A stretch of 64,000 bases of DNA from Fictibacillus marinisediminis (lineage in GTDB: Bacteria > Bacillota > Bacilli > Bacillales > Fictibacillaceae), in NCBI RefSeq assembly GCF_023149135.1, contig NZ_JAIWJX010000002.1, forward strand, positions 1,860,001 through 1,924,000. The letters are read 5' to 3'. Positions 1-8,617 of this stretch are shown in pieces. The notes under the pieces are model-generated. The model worked only from the letters and a program-made list of their open reading frames with translations. It had not been told where the DNA came from and searched no databases. Positions within the stretch are counted from its first letter, which is position 1. The number at the start of each line of letters is the position of its first letter. The translations under genes were made by a program, and so were the position numbers.

Positions 1-1
1 A

Positions 2-211
2 CAAGAATTCCTAACCGTAACTCCCGGGATCAGGCTTAAAGATGATGATAAGAACGATCAGAAGAGAACCGCTGACCCTGCAGGAGCCAAAGAGCTAGGA
101 TCTGATTACATTGTGGTGGGAAGAAGCATTACCGGGTCTCTTGATCCATTGCAAACATACGTTAATATCGAAAAAGAATGGGGGATATTACATGAAACAA
201 CAAATCGCTAA
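2..211 (+). CDS. pyrF: Orotidine 5'-phosphate decarboxylase, C-terminal part
   Basis: Open at the left edge; about 69 C-terminal residues are present. PyrF decarboxylates OMP to UMP, the last step of de novo pyrimidine synthesis. The visible part contains the family's C-terminal phosphate-binding features: TPGIR near the start and later YIVVGRSIT, where the GRxI turn holds the substrate phosphate. It ends [14 protein letters not shown], as in Bacillus PyrF tails. The reading frame runs past the pyrE start and stops 20 bases inside it, the coupling seen in Bacillus pyr operons. The N-terminal catalytic D-K-D region lies outside the window. Identification is firm from the motif and from pyrE following. 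Confidence 0.93.
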   Translation, partial: QEFLTVTPGIRLKDDDKNDQKRTADPAGAKELGSDYIVVGRSITGSLDPLQTYVNIEKEWGILHETTNR

Positions 212-821
212 AGACCTGCTTTCCATTGAAGCCGTTACACTTTCGGTGGAACATCCGTATACTTGGTCATCTGGAATGAAATCTCCTATCTATTGCGACA
301 ACCGCCTGACACTCTCCTATCCAAACGTGCGCAATGGGATCGCTGAAGGATTGAAGAACCTTGTTCTAGAGCATTTTCAGGAAACGAACATGATCGCGGG
401 AACAGCAACAGCCGGGATTCCGCATGCGGCACTGCTTGCAGACCGTCTTGACCTTCCAATGAGCTATGTGAGGAGCAGTGCAAAGTCTCACGGAAAAGGC
501 AAACAGATCGAAGGAAAAGCGGAATCCGGAATGAACGTGGTAGTGGTAGAAGATCTGATTTCAACTGGAGGGAGCGTCATTACTGCCGTTCAGGCACTTA
601 GGGAAGCAGGTTGCAATGTACTTGGAGTTGTTGCAGTCTTTTCTTACGAACTTGCCAAAGGGGCGGACAATCTGGCAGCCAACAACATAAACGTGCAAAC
701 TCTTACCGATTTTAGTACATTAATAGAAACGGCCTCTGTGGAAGGCTATATTTCTAAAGATGATCTCTCGTATTTGCTCTCTTGGAAAGAAAATCCGGAG
801 AACTGGCTTCAAAACGCATAG
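192..821 (+). CDS. pyrE: Orotate phosphoribosyltransferase
   Basis: 209 residues, normal family length. PyrE transfers the phosphoribosyl group of PRPP to orotate, giving OMP in the cytoplasm. The PRPP-binding signature [13 protein letters not shown] lies near residues 115-128, and an upstream [10 protein letters not shown] segment fits the substrate loop. The start is the ATG giving [10 protein letters not shown], just behind a GAATGGGGG ribosome site. A longer in-frame reading from 111 would lie entirely inside pyrF and has no ribosome site. The 20-base overlap with pyrF points to translational coupling at the end of the pyr operon. Confidence 0.97.
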   Translation: MKQQIAKDLLSIEAVTLSVEHPYTWSSGMKSPIYCDNRLTLSYPNVRNGIAEGLKNLVLEHFQETNMIAGTATAGIPHAALLADRLDLPMSYVRSSAKSHGKGKQIEGKAESGMNVVVVEDLISTGGSVITAVQALREAGCNVLGVVAVFSYELAKGADNLAANNINVQTLTDFSTLIETASVEGYISKDDLSYLLSWKENPENWLQNA

Positions 822-847
822 CGGGAGAATGGAAGGAGCGCTTCTGA

Positions 848-1513
848 TTGAGGAAGATGAACAGTGAAGAATTCGATGAATTGGTCTCTTTTTTCGATAG
901 CATGGCACGAACCACCTGGCTCGGCGGAATCCATGATACATTAAAGGAGAAAACAGGAACATGGAGAGATAAAAAGGTTCTTGATGTCGGATGTGGAACA
1001 GGAAGACTGCTACTTCGCGGCGCAGATGAAGCCGACAAGCTTACAGGTATTGATCTGTCATCGGAAATGATAAAAGCCAGCACGCAAAATTTCTTCTTTC
1101 ATAACCGCAGCAAGAAGGGGGAGTTTGTGATCGGCGATGCATGTGATCTGCCGTTTGGTGATGAATCATTTGACGTGGCTTTATCAACGTGTGTCCTGTT
1201 TCTCCTTCCTGAACCGGAAGTGGGCATCAAGGAGATGATCCGAGTCCTGAAACCAGGCGGAACGCTGGCTATGCTGAATCCATCAGAAAAAATGAATCAG
1301 ATGGAAGCTTTTCAGTATTGCAAGCAGCATAACATTTCAGGGTTTGAACAAACGGCCATGCTGAAGTGGGCGAATGTTTCAACGAGGAGACATCGATACA
1401 TATCAGATAGCCTGACTTCTCTTCTTATAACAAACGGCCTTGAAGAGGTCACACATCATGAAGTGCTTGATGGATTGGCCATCATCACCATTGCAAAAAA
1501 AATAACCAGGTAG
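848..1513 (+). CDS. Class I SAM-dependent methyltransferase
   Basis: 221 residues. It has a Rossmann-fold SAM site: motif I VLDVGCGTGRLL at about residues 44-55, an acidic motif II region around TGIDLSSEMI, then GDACDLPF and an RVLKPGG post-motif, as in the UbiE/Methyltransf_11 group. The substrate cannot be told from sequence. The start is taken as TTG at 848 because GAAGGAGCG (832-840) sits 7 bases upstream; the ATG at 857 is too close to any ribosome site to be preferred. It follows pyrE by 26 bases and is closed by a strong hairpin terminator, so it may be the last gene of the pyr transcript. No functional link to pyrimidines is evident. Confidence 0.85.
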   Translation: MRKMNSEEFDELVSFFDSMARTTWLGGIHDTLKEKTGTWRDKKVLDVGCGTGRLLLRGADEADKLTGIDLSSEMIKASTQNFFFHNRSKKGEFVIGDACDLPFGDESFDVALSTCVLFLLPEPEVGIKEMIRVLKPGGTLAMLNPSEKMNQMEAFQYCKQHNISGFEQTAMLKWANVSTRRHRYISDSLTSLLITNGLEEVTHHEVLDGLAIITIAKKITR

Positions 1514-1530
1514 CTCCTGGTTATTTTTTT
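1501..1530. terminator. Bidirectional intrinsic terminator
   Basis: Perfect 10-bp stem AATAACCAGG / CCTGGTTATT with a 4-base loop (TAGC or similar register), followed by seven T on the plus strand and preceded by A-rich sequence that gives a U-run on the minus strand. It lies at the 3' ends of the convergent methyltransferase and rqcH genes and can serve both. Confidence 0.9.
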
Positions 1531-3224
1531 AATTTTAGCAGTTGATCTTCATCTGGAGTGACATAAAGGGTTTGCTGCTGGTCGTAGATCACAAATCCCG
1601 GCTTGGCCCCTGATGGCTTTTTAACGTGCCTGATCAGCGTATAATCCACCGGAACGGAGCCTGAATGCCTGGCTTTGCTAAAATAGGCGGCAAGTCCTGC
1701 AGCTTCAAGGAGCGCTGTTTCGCTAACTTCCTCGCTCTTTATGACGACGTGAGAACCTGGAATGTCTTTCGTATGAAGCCACGTTTCATTTTGGCGTGAG
1801 GCTTTAAACGTCAAATAGTCATTCTGTTTATTATTTTTGCCGACAAGGATGGTAATGCCGTCTGTTGATTGATAGGTTTCTAGAACAGGCTTTTCATTCT
1901 TTTTTGCCTTTTGCTGTTTTCGTCTTCTGACATACCCTTGTTCTTCTAATTCTTCCCGGATGCCTGCCACATCTCTCACAGATGCGGATTCCATCTGCTG
2001 GATGAGACTCTCGAAGTAAAGAAGATCTTCTTTCGCTTTTTCCAGCTGCTCTTCAATATAAGCGACCGAGTTTTTAAGTTTAGTGTACCTTTTGAAATAA
2101 GCTTGAGCGTTTTCAGAAGGACCTTTCAGGGGATCAAGCAGAATTTCAAGCTTCGGCTGATCCTCTTCGTAAAAATTCGTAACTTCAATTTTCTTTTGGC
2201 CTTTTTTCACCATATAAAGGTGGGCTGTCAAAAGTTCACCCAGGACTTTAAATCTATCTGCTTTCTCTGTATCTGAAAGAGATGCATTAAGTTTCTTAAT
2301 CTTTTTGGCAATTTTATCATGCTCGTTATGCAGCATTTTTTCCAAATCTGCAGCTTGCTGCTTTACTCTGTCCCGTTCGGCCTTGCCGTAATAGAAGCGG
2401 TCCAGAAGCTCTCCAGCCGAATCGAAATCCCTCTTTCCTCCCTTTAAATGGGAGAGAGCTGTAACCGAAAAGTATTCCTTTCCATCTGAGACAGACATCT
2501 GTGGGGCATATCGGTTGTTCCTGAATTCCTCCATCATGGCGGTGAACGCTTCAGAAAGAGTCTCTTTCGTTGCCAGTCCGGCACGGAACGTTATCTCCCT
2601 GGCAATCTGTGGCGAGATTCCGCTGTAAAGCTGCACGATCTGACGGTCGATCTTACCTTCGTTCCATCTGATTTTTTGTATAAAACCTTCTGCACTTTCT
2701 GTAAGCGGAGAATGTTTTTCCTGAGGCGGAGGAGATAAGTATTTCTGTCCGGGAAGCAAAGTTCTGTATCGGTTCAGTGACGGGGGAATATGCTTGATGC
2801 AGTCTATGATCGTGCCGTTCTTATCTTCTACTAGAATAATATTGCTGTGCCTTCCCATAATTTCTATGATCAGCGTCTTATAGGCGATATCACCGATCTC
2901 ATCTCTGTTTTTTACTTTAATATGAATGATTCTTTCCAGATCAATCTGTTCGATCGATTCGATGACTGCGCCTTCCATATGCTTTCTTAGCAGCATGCAG
3001 AACATGGGTGGGACTGCAGGGTTATCATACGATTTTGCGGTCAGCTGAACTCTGCTGAATGAAGGATTGGCGGATAACAATAGTTTTTGGTTTTTTCCTC
3101 CGGATCTTATCGTAAACAGCAAGTCTGTTTTATCAGGCTGATAGATTTTTGTTATCTTTCCGGATTGCAATGTCTTTTTTATCTCTGAAGCTGTTGCTCT
3201 TGTAACAATTCCATCAAAACTCAT
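1521..3224 (-). CDS. rqcH: RqcH, ribosome-associated quality control factor (NFACT family)
   Basis: 567 residues, family length; older name YloA or FbpA-like fibronectin-binding protein. RqcH binds stalled 50S-peptidyl-tRNA complexes and recruits alanyl-tRNA to add degradable poly-Ala tails. The order is NFACT-N (about 1-190), a basic helical coiled-coil middle (about 270-430) and NFACT-R (about 445-550, with ETWLHTKDIPGSHVV). The start MSFDGIVTR matches the family exactly and has AGAGGTGAAA upstream. Oddity: positions 97-98 read E-R (context IDLERII), where B. subtilis and most relatives have the functionally important D-R pair. The gene is divergent from the P-ATPase gene, as yloA/yloB neighbours usually are but with reversed orientation here. 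Confidence 0.95.
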   Translation of the reverse strand: MSFDGIVTRATASEIKKTLQSGKITKIYQPDKTDLLFTIRSGGKNQKLLLSANPSFSRVQLTAKSYDNPAVPPMFCMLLRKHMEGAVIESIEQIDLERIIHIKVKNRDEIGDIAYKTLIIEIMGRHSNIILVEDKNGTIIDCIKHIPPSLNRYRTLLPGQKYLSPPPQEKHSPLTESAEGFIQKIRWNEGKIDRQIVQLYSGISPQIAREITFRAGLATKETLSEAFTAMMEEFRNNRYAPQMSVSDGKEYFSVTALSHLKGGKRDFDSAGELLDRFYYGKAERDRVKQQAADLEKMLHNEHDKIAKKIKKLNASLSDTEKADRFKVLGELLTAHLYMVKKGQKKIEVTNFYEEDQPKLEILLDPLKGPSENAQAYFKRYTKLKNSVAYIEEQLEKAKEDLLYFESLIQQMESASVRDVAGIREELEEQGYVRRRKQQKAKKNEKPVLETYQSTDGITILVGKNNKQNDYLTFKASRQNETWLHTKDIPGSHVVIKSEEVSETALLEAAGLAAYFSKARHSGSVPVDYTLIRHVKKPSGAKPGFVIYDQQQTLYVTPDEDQLLKLKK

Positions 3225-3251
3225 AGTTTCACCTCTGTTTCTCTCTTCATC

Positions 3252-3260
3252 AGTATAGCA
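3252..3260 (-). promoter_or_regulatory. Candidate extended -10 promoter of rqcH
   Basis: On the minus strand TGCTATACT forms an extended -10 (TGn plus TATACT) 28 bases upstream of the rqcH start. No good -35 is seen at 16-18 bases, which extended -10 promoters tolerate. Assigned by inspection only. Confidence 0.4.
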
Positions 3261-3319
3261 TTATTGAGGACATGCCTGCATATAAATGACTATATACGTT
3301 ATGAGGCAGAGGTGGAGAA

Positions 3320-5986
3320 ATGAATTGGTATCAGCTATCAAAGGAAGATGTTGAACGCCTGACCAACAGTAACCTGCAGACAGGCCTGAGTGATAAGGAA
3401 AGCCAGAAAAAGCTGAAAACAACAGGACATAACCAGCTGCAGGAAGCAAAGAAACCGTCGTCGATTCTCGTTTTTTTCGCACAATTCAAGGATTTCATGG
3501 TGCTCGTTCTTCTAGCCGCCACGTTATTGTCAGGCTTGCTAGGAGAGTATCTTGATGCCATTGCGATTATTCTGATCGTGATCATGAACGGAATATTAGG
3601 ATTTATTCAGGAACGAAAAGCGGAAAAGTCACTGACAGCACTGCGTGAGCTGTCTGCTCCAACTGCGATCGTTATGAGAAACGGCAGCTGGACGGCGATC
3701 TCTGCTAAAGAACTCGTTCCCGGTGATATCGTGAAGCTTTCAGCTGGAGACCGGGTCGGGGCTGATATCCGCATGGTATCTGCTAGAGGCCTTTATATTG
3801 AGGAATCTGCACTGACAGGAGAATCCATTCCTGTTCAAAAAAGGGGAGAGGCACTCCAAGGAAGCGGCTTGCCGCTTGGTGACCAGGCCAACATGGCTTT
3901 TATGGGAACGATGGTGACCAGGGGCAGCGGAACAGGAGTTGTTATCGCGACGGGAATGACGACGGAGATGGGAAAAATCGCCCATCTGATCCAGAATGCT
4001 GATACGCTTGCAACTCCTCTGCAGCTTAAGCTTGAGCAGCTTGGCAAGATCTTAATTGGGATCGCTTTGCTTCTGACTGTCCTTGTAGTTGTTACAGGCG
4101 TTTACAGGGGACATGACTTATACAGCATGGTGCTGGCGGGTGTGTCACTTGCAGTGGCTGCCATACCTGAAGGACTTCCAGCTATTGTAACGATCGCCCT
4201 GGCGCTTGGTGTTCAGAAGATGATTAAGCGGAGAGCCATCGTAAGAAAGCTTCCTTCGGTCGAAACTCTGGGCTGTGCCACTGTCATCTGTTCCGATAAA
4301 ACGGGGACGTTGACGCAGAACAAAATGACGGTCACTCATTTGTGGAGTGAAGGAACGATTTGGAATGTAACAGGAAGCGGATATGATACAGCAGGAGAAT
4401 TTATAAGAAACGGGCAAAAGACGAGAATCGATCAGCATGAGGGGCTGCTTCAGCTTCTTTCATACGGCGCGATCTGCAACAATGCTGAACTTACGGATTC
4501 CGGCAGCATCATGGGTGATCCTACAGAAACCGCATTGCTGATCAGCGCAGCAAAAGCAGGTCTGATGAAAGATAACATTCTCCGTTCGGTTGAAATTTTG
4601 GACGAGGTTCCGTTTGACTCGGCAAGAAAAATGATGAGTGTAATCGTCCGCAACCAAAACAACGAGATGTTTTTAATCACAAAAGGAGCACCAGATGTCC
4701 TTCTGGAAAAAAGTGATTATGTATTGTGGGATGGAAAGCGGCAGCTGTTAAAACAGCAGCATACCGAACAGATTAAAGAGGCGATCCTGGGTCTCGGAAG
4801 CCAGGCACTGAGAACCATAGCCGTTGCCTACAAGCCGCTGCATACAAAAGAAAGAGCTGCCGCAGGACCGTCGGCAGAAAACCATCTGACGTTCATCGGT
4901 CTTCAAGGAATGATAGATCCTCCAAGAGAAGAAGTGAAAGAGAGTATCGACCGATGCCATGAAGCAGGGATTAAAACCGTTATGATTACCGGTGACCATG
5001 TCGTTACCGCAAGTGCCATCGCCAGACAGTTGAACATCCTGCCTCAGGGAGGGAAAGTTATTGATGGTGCGGCTTTATCGGTCATGTCAGATGAAGACCT
5101 GATAAGGGAAGCAGAAAACATCTTTGTTTATGCCAGGGTCTCACCTGAACATAAGCTTAAGATTGTCAAAGCTCTGCAAAAGAGAGGGCATATCGTCGCG
5201 ATGACAGGGGACGGGGTTAACGATGCACCGGCAATAAAGTCTGCCAACATTGGAATCGCGATGGGTATAACGGGAACAGACGTGGCCAAGGAGGCATCCT
5301 CACTCGTTTTAAGTGATGACAATTTTTCAACCATTCGTGCAGCGATCGAGGAAGGAAGAAATATTTACGAAAACATCAGGAAGTTTATCCGATACTTGCT
5401 GGCTTCAAATGTAGGTGAGATCCTCGTTATGCTGTTCGCCATGATCCTGTCGATGCCGATGCCGCTTGTGCCCATCCAGATCTTATGGGTAAACCTCGTA
5501 ACAGACGGTCTGCCGGCAATGGCCCTTGGTATCGATCCTGCGGAAGACAATGTAATGAAACGCTCTCCGAGGAAGCCAAATGAAGGGGTATTCTCAAGAG
5601 GGCTTGGATGGAAGATCGTTTCAAGGGGTTTCATGATTGGAATCGTAACGATTCTCGCTTTCTGGACCGCTCTGCACGAGCACCCAGATCAGCTGATGAA
5701 AGCACAGACTGTCGCCTTTTCAACCCTGGTCATGGCCCAGCTGATCCATGTCTTTGACTGCAGAAGCGAACGGTCAGTTCTGCACCGGAACCCGTTTGGT
5801 AACATGGCGTTAGTCTTGGCTGTTTTGTCTTCTGTTCTGCTTACGCTCGTGGTCATGTACATTACTCCTCTGCAAGCAATTTTTCATACGGTTCCCTTGT
5901 CTGGCCGGGATTGGCTGTTGGTCCTCGGAATGGCTGCGATTCCTACATTTGCCCTTACAGGGTTTCAAGCATTTAAAAAATTATAA
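3320..5986 (+). CDS. yloB: Calcium-transporting P-type ATPase (P-IIA)
   Basis: 888 residues, normal for bacterial SERCA-like pumps. It uses ATP to export Ca2+ across the membrane. It carries the actuator motif TGES (166-169), PEGLP in membrane helix 4 (283-287, part of the calcium site), the phosphorylation motif SDKTGTLTQNKM with the acylated Asp at 326, the hinge MTGDGVNDAPA, and about ten membrane helices. The N-terminal cation-ATPase domain is visible in the first 75 residues. The start follows GCAGAGGTGGAG. It is the yloB orthologue by sequence and neighbours. B. subtilis YloB is linked to calcium handling in spores; whether that holds here is inference. Confidence 0.94.
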   Translation: MNWYQLSKEDVERLTNSNLQTGLSDKESQKKLKTTGHNQLQEAKKPSSILVFFAQFKDFMVLVLLAATLLSGLLGEYLDAIAIILIVIMNGILGFIQERKAEKSLTALRELSAPTAIVMRNGSWTAISAKELVPGDIVKLSAGDRVGADIRMVSARGLYIEESALTGESIPVQKRGEALQGSGLPLGDQANMAFMGTMVTRGSGTGVVIATGMTTEMGKIAHLIQNADTLATPLQLKLEQLGKILIGIALLLTVLVVVTGVYRGHDLYSMVLAGVSLAVAAIPEGLPAIVTIALALGVQKMIKRRAIVRKLPSVETLGCATVICSDKTGTLTQNKMTVTHLWSEGTIWNVTGSGYDTAGEFIRNGQKTRIDQHEGLLQLLSYGAICNNAELTDSGSIMGDPTETALLISAAKAGLMKDNILRSVEILDEVPFDSARKMMSVIVRNQNNEMFLITKGAPDVLLEKSDYVLWDGKRQLLKQQHTEQIKEAILGLGSQALRTIAVAYKPLHTKERAAAGPSAENHLTFIGLQGMIDPPREEVKESIDRCHEAGIKTVMITGDHVVTASAIARQLNILPQGGKVIDGAALSVMSDEDLIREAENIFVYARVSPEHKLKIVKALQKRGHIVAMTGDGVNDAPAIKSANIGIAMGITGTDVAKEASSLVLSDDNFSTIRAAIEEGRNIYENIRKFIRYLLASNVGEILVMLFAMILSMPMPLVPIQILWVNLVTDGLPAMALGIDPAEDNVMKRSPRKPNEGVFSRGLGWKIVSRGFMIGIVTILAFWTALHEHPDQLMKAQTVAFSTLVMAQLIHVFDCRSERSVLHRNPFGNMALVLAVLSSVLLTLVVMYITPLQAIFHTVPLSGRDWLLVLGMAAIPTFALTGFQAFKKL

Positions 5987-5993
5987 AGCAGGG

Positions 5994-6030
5994 GGATAGA
6001 AACAAATCTTCATAGGTTTCTATCCTTTTT
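5994..6030 (+). terminator. Intrinsic terminator after yloB
   Basis: Ten-bp stem GGATAGAAAC / GTTTCTATCC around a 12-base loop, followed by TTTTT. It separates yloB from the remA transcript. Confidence 0.85.
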
Positions 6031-6041
6031 ATTGTTCAGGG

Positions 6042-6070
6042 TTGTACAGACTGTTAAAATTGTTTAGAAT
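6042..6070 (+). promoter_or_regulatory. Candidate SigA promoter for remA-gmk-rpoZ
   Basis: TTGTAC and TAGAAT are separated by 17 bases. It lies just after the yloB terminator and about 140 bases before remA. The leader between promoter and remA contains GGAGGAATATG followed by a three-codon frame (ATG TTA AAA TGA), with no larger gene. Confidence 0.55.
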
Positions 6071-6208
6071 AACGGAGGAATATGTTAAAATGATATAAAT
6101 GTGCTGGGTACGGACATATCCATACATCGAATTAATTTCTACATAATGATTATGATCTTGCTCGTTCTGGCTAGAATAGAACTACCAACGTTAGGAGCGG
6201 TTATATAC

Positions 6209-6466
6209 ATGAAGCTAATCAATATTGGTTATGGAAACATTGTAGCAGCACACCGAATCATTTCCGTCGTAAGTCCGGAATCAGCGCCGATCAAACGCCT
6301 AATAACTATGGCAAGAGACGGAAATATGCTTATTGATGCCACATACGGCAGACGGACGAGGGCGGTCATCATTACGGACAGTGATCACGTTGTACTCTCT
6401 GCTGTTCAGCCTGAAACGGTGGCACAGCGGCTTCTCTCGATTGAAGAGGGAGCGGAAGAAAGTTAA
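6209..6466 (+). CDS. remA: RemA, biofilm matrix transcriptional activator
   Basis: 85 residues (B. subtilis RemA/YlzA 89). RemA is a small oligomeric DNA-binding protein that activates matrix operons such as eps in B. subtilis and responds to osmotic conditions. Sequence INIGYGN near the start, [26 protein letters not shown] and SVQPETVA are all family hallmarks. The start is the ATG behind TTAGGAGCGG; the frame extends upstream to 6101 but that part shows no similarity or ribosome site. It is followed at 12 bases by gmk. The yloC gene that lies directly upstream in B. subtilis is not present here. Confidence 0.95.
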   Translation: MKLINIGYGNIVAAHRIISVVSPESAPIKRLITMARDGNMLIDATYGRRTRAVIITDSDHVVLSAVQPETVAQRLLSIEEGAEES

Positions 6467-6478
6467 GTGGAGGTAAGT

Positions 6479-7093
6479 ATGGATAGAGAACGGGGCATTT
6501 TATTTGTGCTCTCCGGCCCATCCGGTGTCGGAAAAGGTACTGTATGCAAAGCGCTGAGAGCACAAAAGCTGGACATTCAATATTCAGTTTCAGCGACCAC
6601 CCGAAATCCTCGGGTTGGAGAGGTTCATGGGGTAGATTATTTTTTCAAGTCTAAAGAAGAATTTCAGAACATGATTGAAAATAACGAATTGCTCGAATGG
6701 GCAGAATACGTCGGCAACTTCTATGGCACACCGATTGAGTATGTCAATCAGACACTGGATGAAGGCCGCGACGTTATTTTAGAAATTGAGGTTCAGGGAG
6801 CGCTTCAGGTACGAAAGACCTTTCCAGAAGGCGTTTTTATTTTTCTGACCCCGCCTAGTCTTGAAGAACTGCGAAGCCGCATTGTCGGCAGAGGAACTGA
6901 AACGGAAGACTTGATCAATAACCGCATGACAGTAGCCAGGGAAGAAATAGAAATGATGCAGCACTATGATTATTCCGTCGTAAATGATGAGATAAGCCAT
7001 GCCTGCAGCAGGATCCAGTCTATTATCACCTCTGAACACTGCAAGGTGGACCGTGTAACCAATCGTTATAAAAAATTACTGGGAGATGAATAA
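6479..7093 (+). CDS. gmk: Guanylate kinase
   Basis: 204 residues, the usual length. It phosphorylates GMP to GDP with ATP in the cytoplasm and is the target of (p)ppGpp in Bacilli. P-loop [12 protein letters not shown] lies at about residues 10-21; [19 protein letters not shown] is the GMP-binding region. The start is the ATG at 6479, because GTGGAGGT just before it is the ribosome site; the GTG at 6467 belongs to that site and is not a start. It sits in the conserved remA-gmk-rpoZ order. Confidence 0.96.
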   Translation: MDRERGILFVLSGPSGVGKGTVCKALRAQKLDIQYSVSATTRNPRVGEVHGVDYFFKSKEEFQNMIENNELLEWAEYVGNFYGTPIEYVNQTLDEGRDVILEIEVQGALQVRKTFPEGVFIFLTPPSLEELRSRIVGRGTETEDLINNRMTVAREEIEMMQHYDYSVVNDEISHACSRIQSIITSEHCKVDRVTNRYKKLLGDE

Positions 7094-7095
7094 GC

Positions 7096-7299
7096 ATGCT
7101 GTATCCTTCAATTGATGCCCTTATGGACAAAATAGATTCAAAATATTCACTGGTGACCCTCTCTTCAAAAAGAGCAAGAGAGATTCAGAGAAGCAATAAC
7201 GGAATCGTTGAAAAGCCGGTTTCCCACAAATTTGTCGGAAAAGCTTTGGAAGAGATTTATGCGGGATATTTAACGCCAAAAAAGTCTGACACTGAATGA
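7096..7299 (+). CDS. rpoZ: RNA polymerase omega subunit
   Basis: 67 residues, like B. subtilis RpoZ. Omega binds the beta-prime subunit, helps RNA polymerase assembly and stability. Features are the MLYPSID start and the conserved [14 protein letters not shown] helix with the A-R-R/E-like patch. It begins 2 bases after the gmk stop, so it is translated from the same message, and a strong terminator follows. Confidence 0.95.
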   Translation: MLYPSIDALMDKIDSKYSLVTLSSKRAREIQRSNNGIVEKPVSHKFVGKALEEIYAGYLTPKKSDTE

Positions 7300-7304
7300 T
7301 GATC

Positions 7305-7339
7305 AATAACAACCTATGCTTATAGGTTGTTATTTTTTT
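7305..7339 (+). terminator. Intrinsic terminator after rpoZ
   Basis: Perfect 13-bp stem AATAACAACCTAT / ATAGGTTGTTATT with a 4-base loop and seven T. It ends the remA-gmk-rpoZ transcript. Confidence 0.93.
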
Positions 7340-7411
7340 CAATTTTTGCGGAATATTATATATGTTAATCATAATTATATTATGTAAACAAATAGGCAGG
7401 GGGAGATTTCA

Positions 7412-8617
7412 TTGGATCATTCAATGAAAAAGATTTTGCTTTGTGTAACTGGAGGGATTGCGGCATATAAGGCGGCAACGATTGCAAGCCAGCTGTATCA
7501 GCTGGGGTTTGAGGTAAAGGTAATGATGTCAGAGTCATCACAGAAGTTTATTACTCCGTTGACACTGCAAACCTTATCCCGGAACGAAGTCTACACCAAT
7601 ACGTTCGAAGAACGGAATCCAAACGTTGTTGCCCATATTGACCTTGCGGATTGGGCAGACCTTGCTGTCGTGGCACCGGCTACCGCAAACTGCATCGGAA
7701 AACTGGCAAACGGGATAGCTGATGACATGATTACAACAACTTTACTGGCCACTACAGCACCGATAATGATTGCGCCTGCAATGAATGTCAACATGTATCA
7801 GCATCCTGCTGTTCAAGCAAACATGCAAAAGCTGGCAGACTACGGATACCGGTTCGTGGAACCAGGGGAAGGGCTGCTCGCATGCGGCTATATCGGAAAA
7901 GGGAGACTTGCTGAGCCAGAAGAAATTATTGCCTGTATTAAGGATTTCTCTGCCAAGCAAATGGATTTGCCTCTTGAAGGAAAAAAGGTCCTGATCACAG
8001 CGGGACCAACGAGAGAACAGGTGGACCCTGTGCGTTACTTCACGAATTATTCATCCGGGAAAATGGGTTATGCGATTGCAAGGGCGGCAGCGGGAATGGG
8101 AGCTTCAGTCACCTTGGTCAGCGGACCAACAGCGCTTGAAAAACCAGCAGGCGTCATGTTTATACCGGTAGAATCCACCGATGAAATGTTTCATGCGGTT
8201 ATGAAAGAGTACCCGGAAATGGATCTCGTTATAAAGTCGGCGGCTGTTGCAGATTATACTCCCCGGATTAAATATGGTGAAAAAGTTAAGAAAAAGAATG
8301 AGAGCTGGTCGGTGGAAATGGAGAAAACGACCGATATTCTGTCAGTACTCGGAGAGAAAAAAGAGAGACAAGTCCTCGTGGGATTTGCTGCAGAAACCGG
8401 AAATCTTGAGGGTTATGCACTCGACAAACTGAAGCGCAAAAACCTGGATATGATCGTTGCCAATAACGTCGCTCAAGAAGGGGCCGGCTTCAGTGTTGAT
8501 ACAAACCGAGTGGTGATTTATAAAAAGGACGGTTCAGCAAAGGAATATCCTCTGCTGTCAAAAGATAAAGTCGCTCAGGAAGTTTTGGCGCAGGCTATGG
8601 AACTGATGCCTCTATGA
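7412..8617 (+). CDS. coaBC: Bifunctional phosphopantothenoylcysteine decarboxylase / phosphopantothenate-cysteine ligase
   Basis: 401 residues. It makes 4'-phosphopantetheine for coenzyme A in two steps. The N-terminal flavin-dependent decarboxylase (CoaC, about 1-190) shows VTGGIAAYKA, the APAMNVNMY segment and the substrate-clamp Cys in LLACGYIGKGRLAEP. The CTP-dependent ligase (CoaB, about 190-400) shows ITAGPTREQVDPVRYFTN and SSGKMGYAIA. The start is TTG at 7412, spaced correctly from AGGGGGAGA; the ATG at 7424 is 18 bases from it. It overlaps priA by ATGA. Confidence 0.95.
   Translation: MDHSMKKILLCVTGGIAAYKAATIASQLYQLGFEVKVMMSESSQKFITPLTLQTLSRNEVYTNTFEERNPNVVAHIDLADWADLAVVAPATANCIGKLANGIADDMITTTLLATTAPIMIAPAMNVNMYQHPAVQANMQKLADYGYRFVEPGEGLLACGYIGKGRLAEPEEIIACIKDFSAKQMDLPLEGKKVLITAGPTREQVDPVRYFTNYSSGKMGYAIARAAAGMGASVTLVSGPTALEKPAGVMFIPVESTDEMFHAVMKEYPEMDLVIKSAAVADYTPRIKYGEKVKKKNESWSVEMEKTTDILSVLGEKKERQVLVGFAAETGNLEGYALDKLKRKNLDMIVANNVAQEGAGFSVDTNRVVIYKKDGSAKEYPLLSKDKVAQEVLAQAMELMPL

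Noticed and set aside
6101..6208. N-terminal extension of remA
   Set aside because: Hydrophobic extra 36 residues are absent from the family and the ribosome site precedes the internal ATG.
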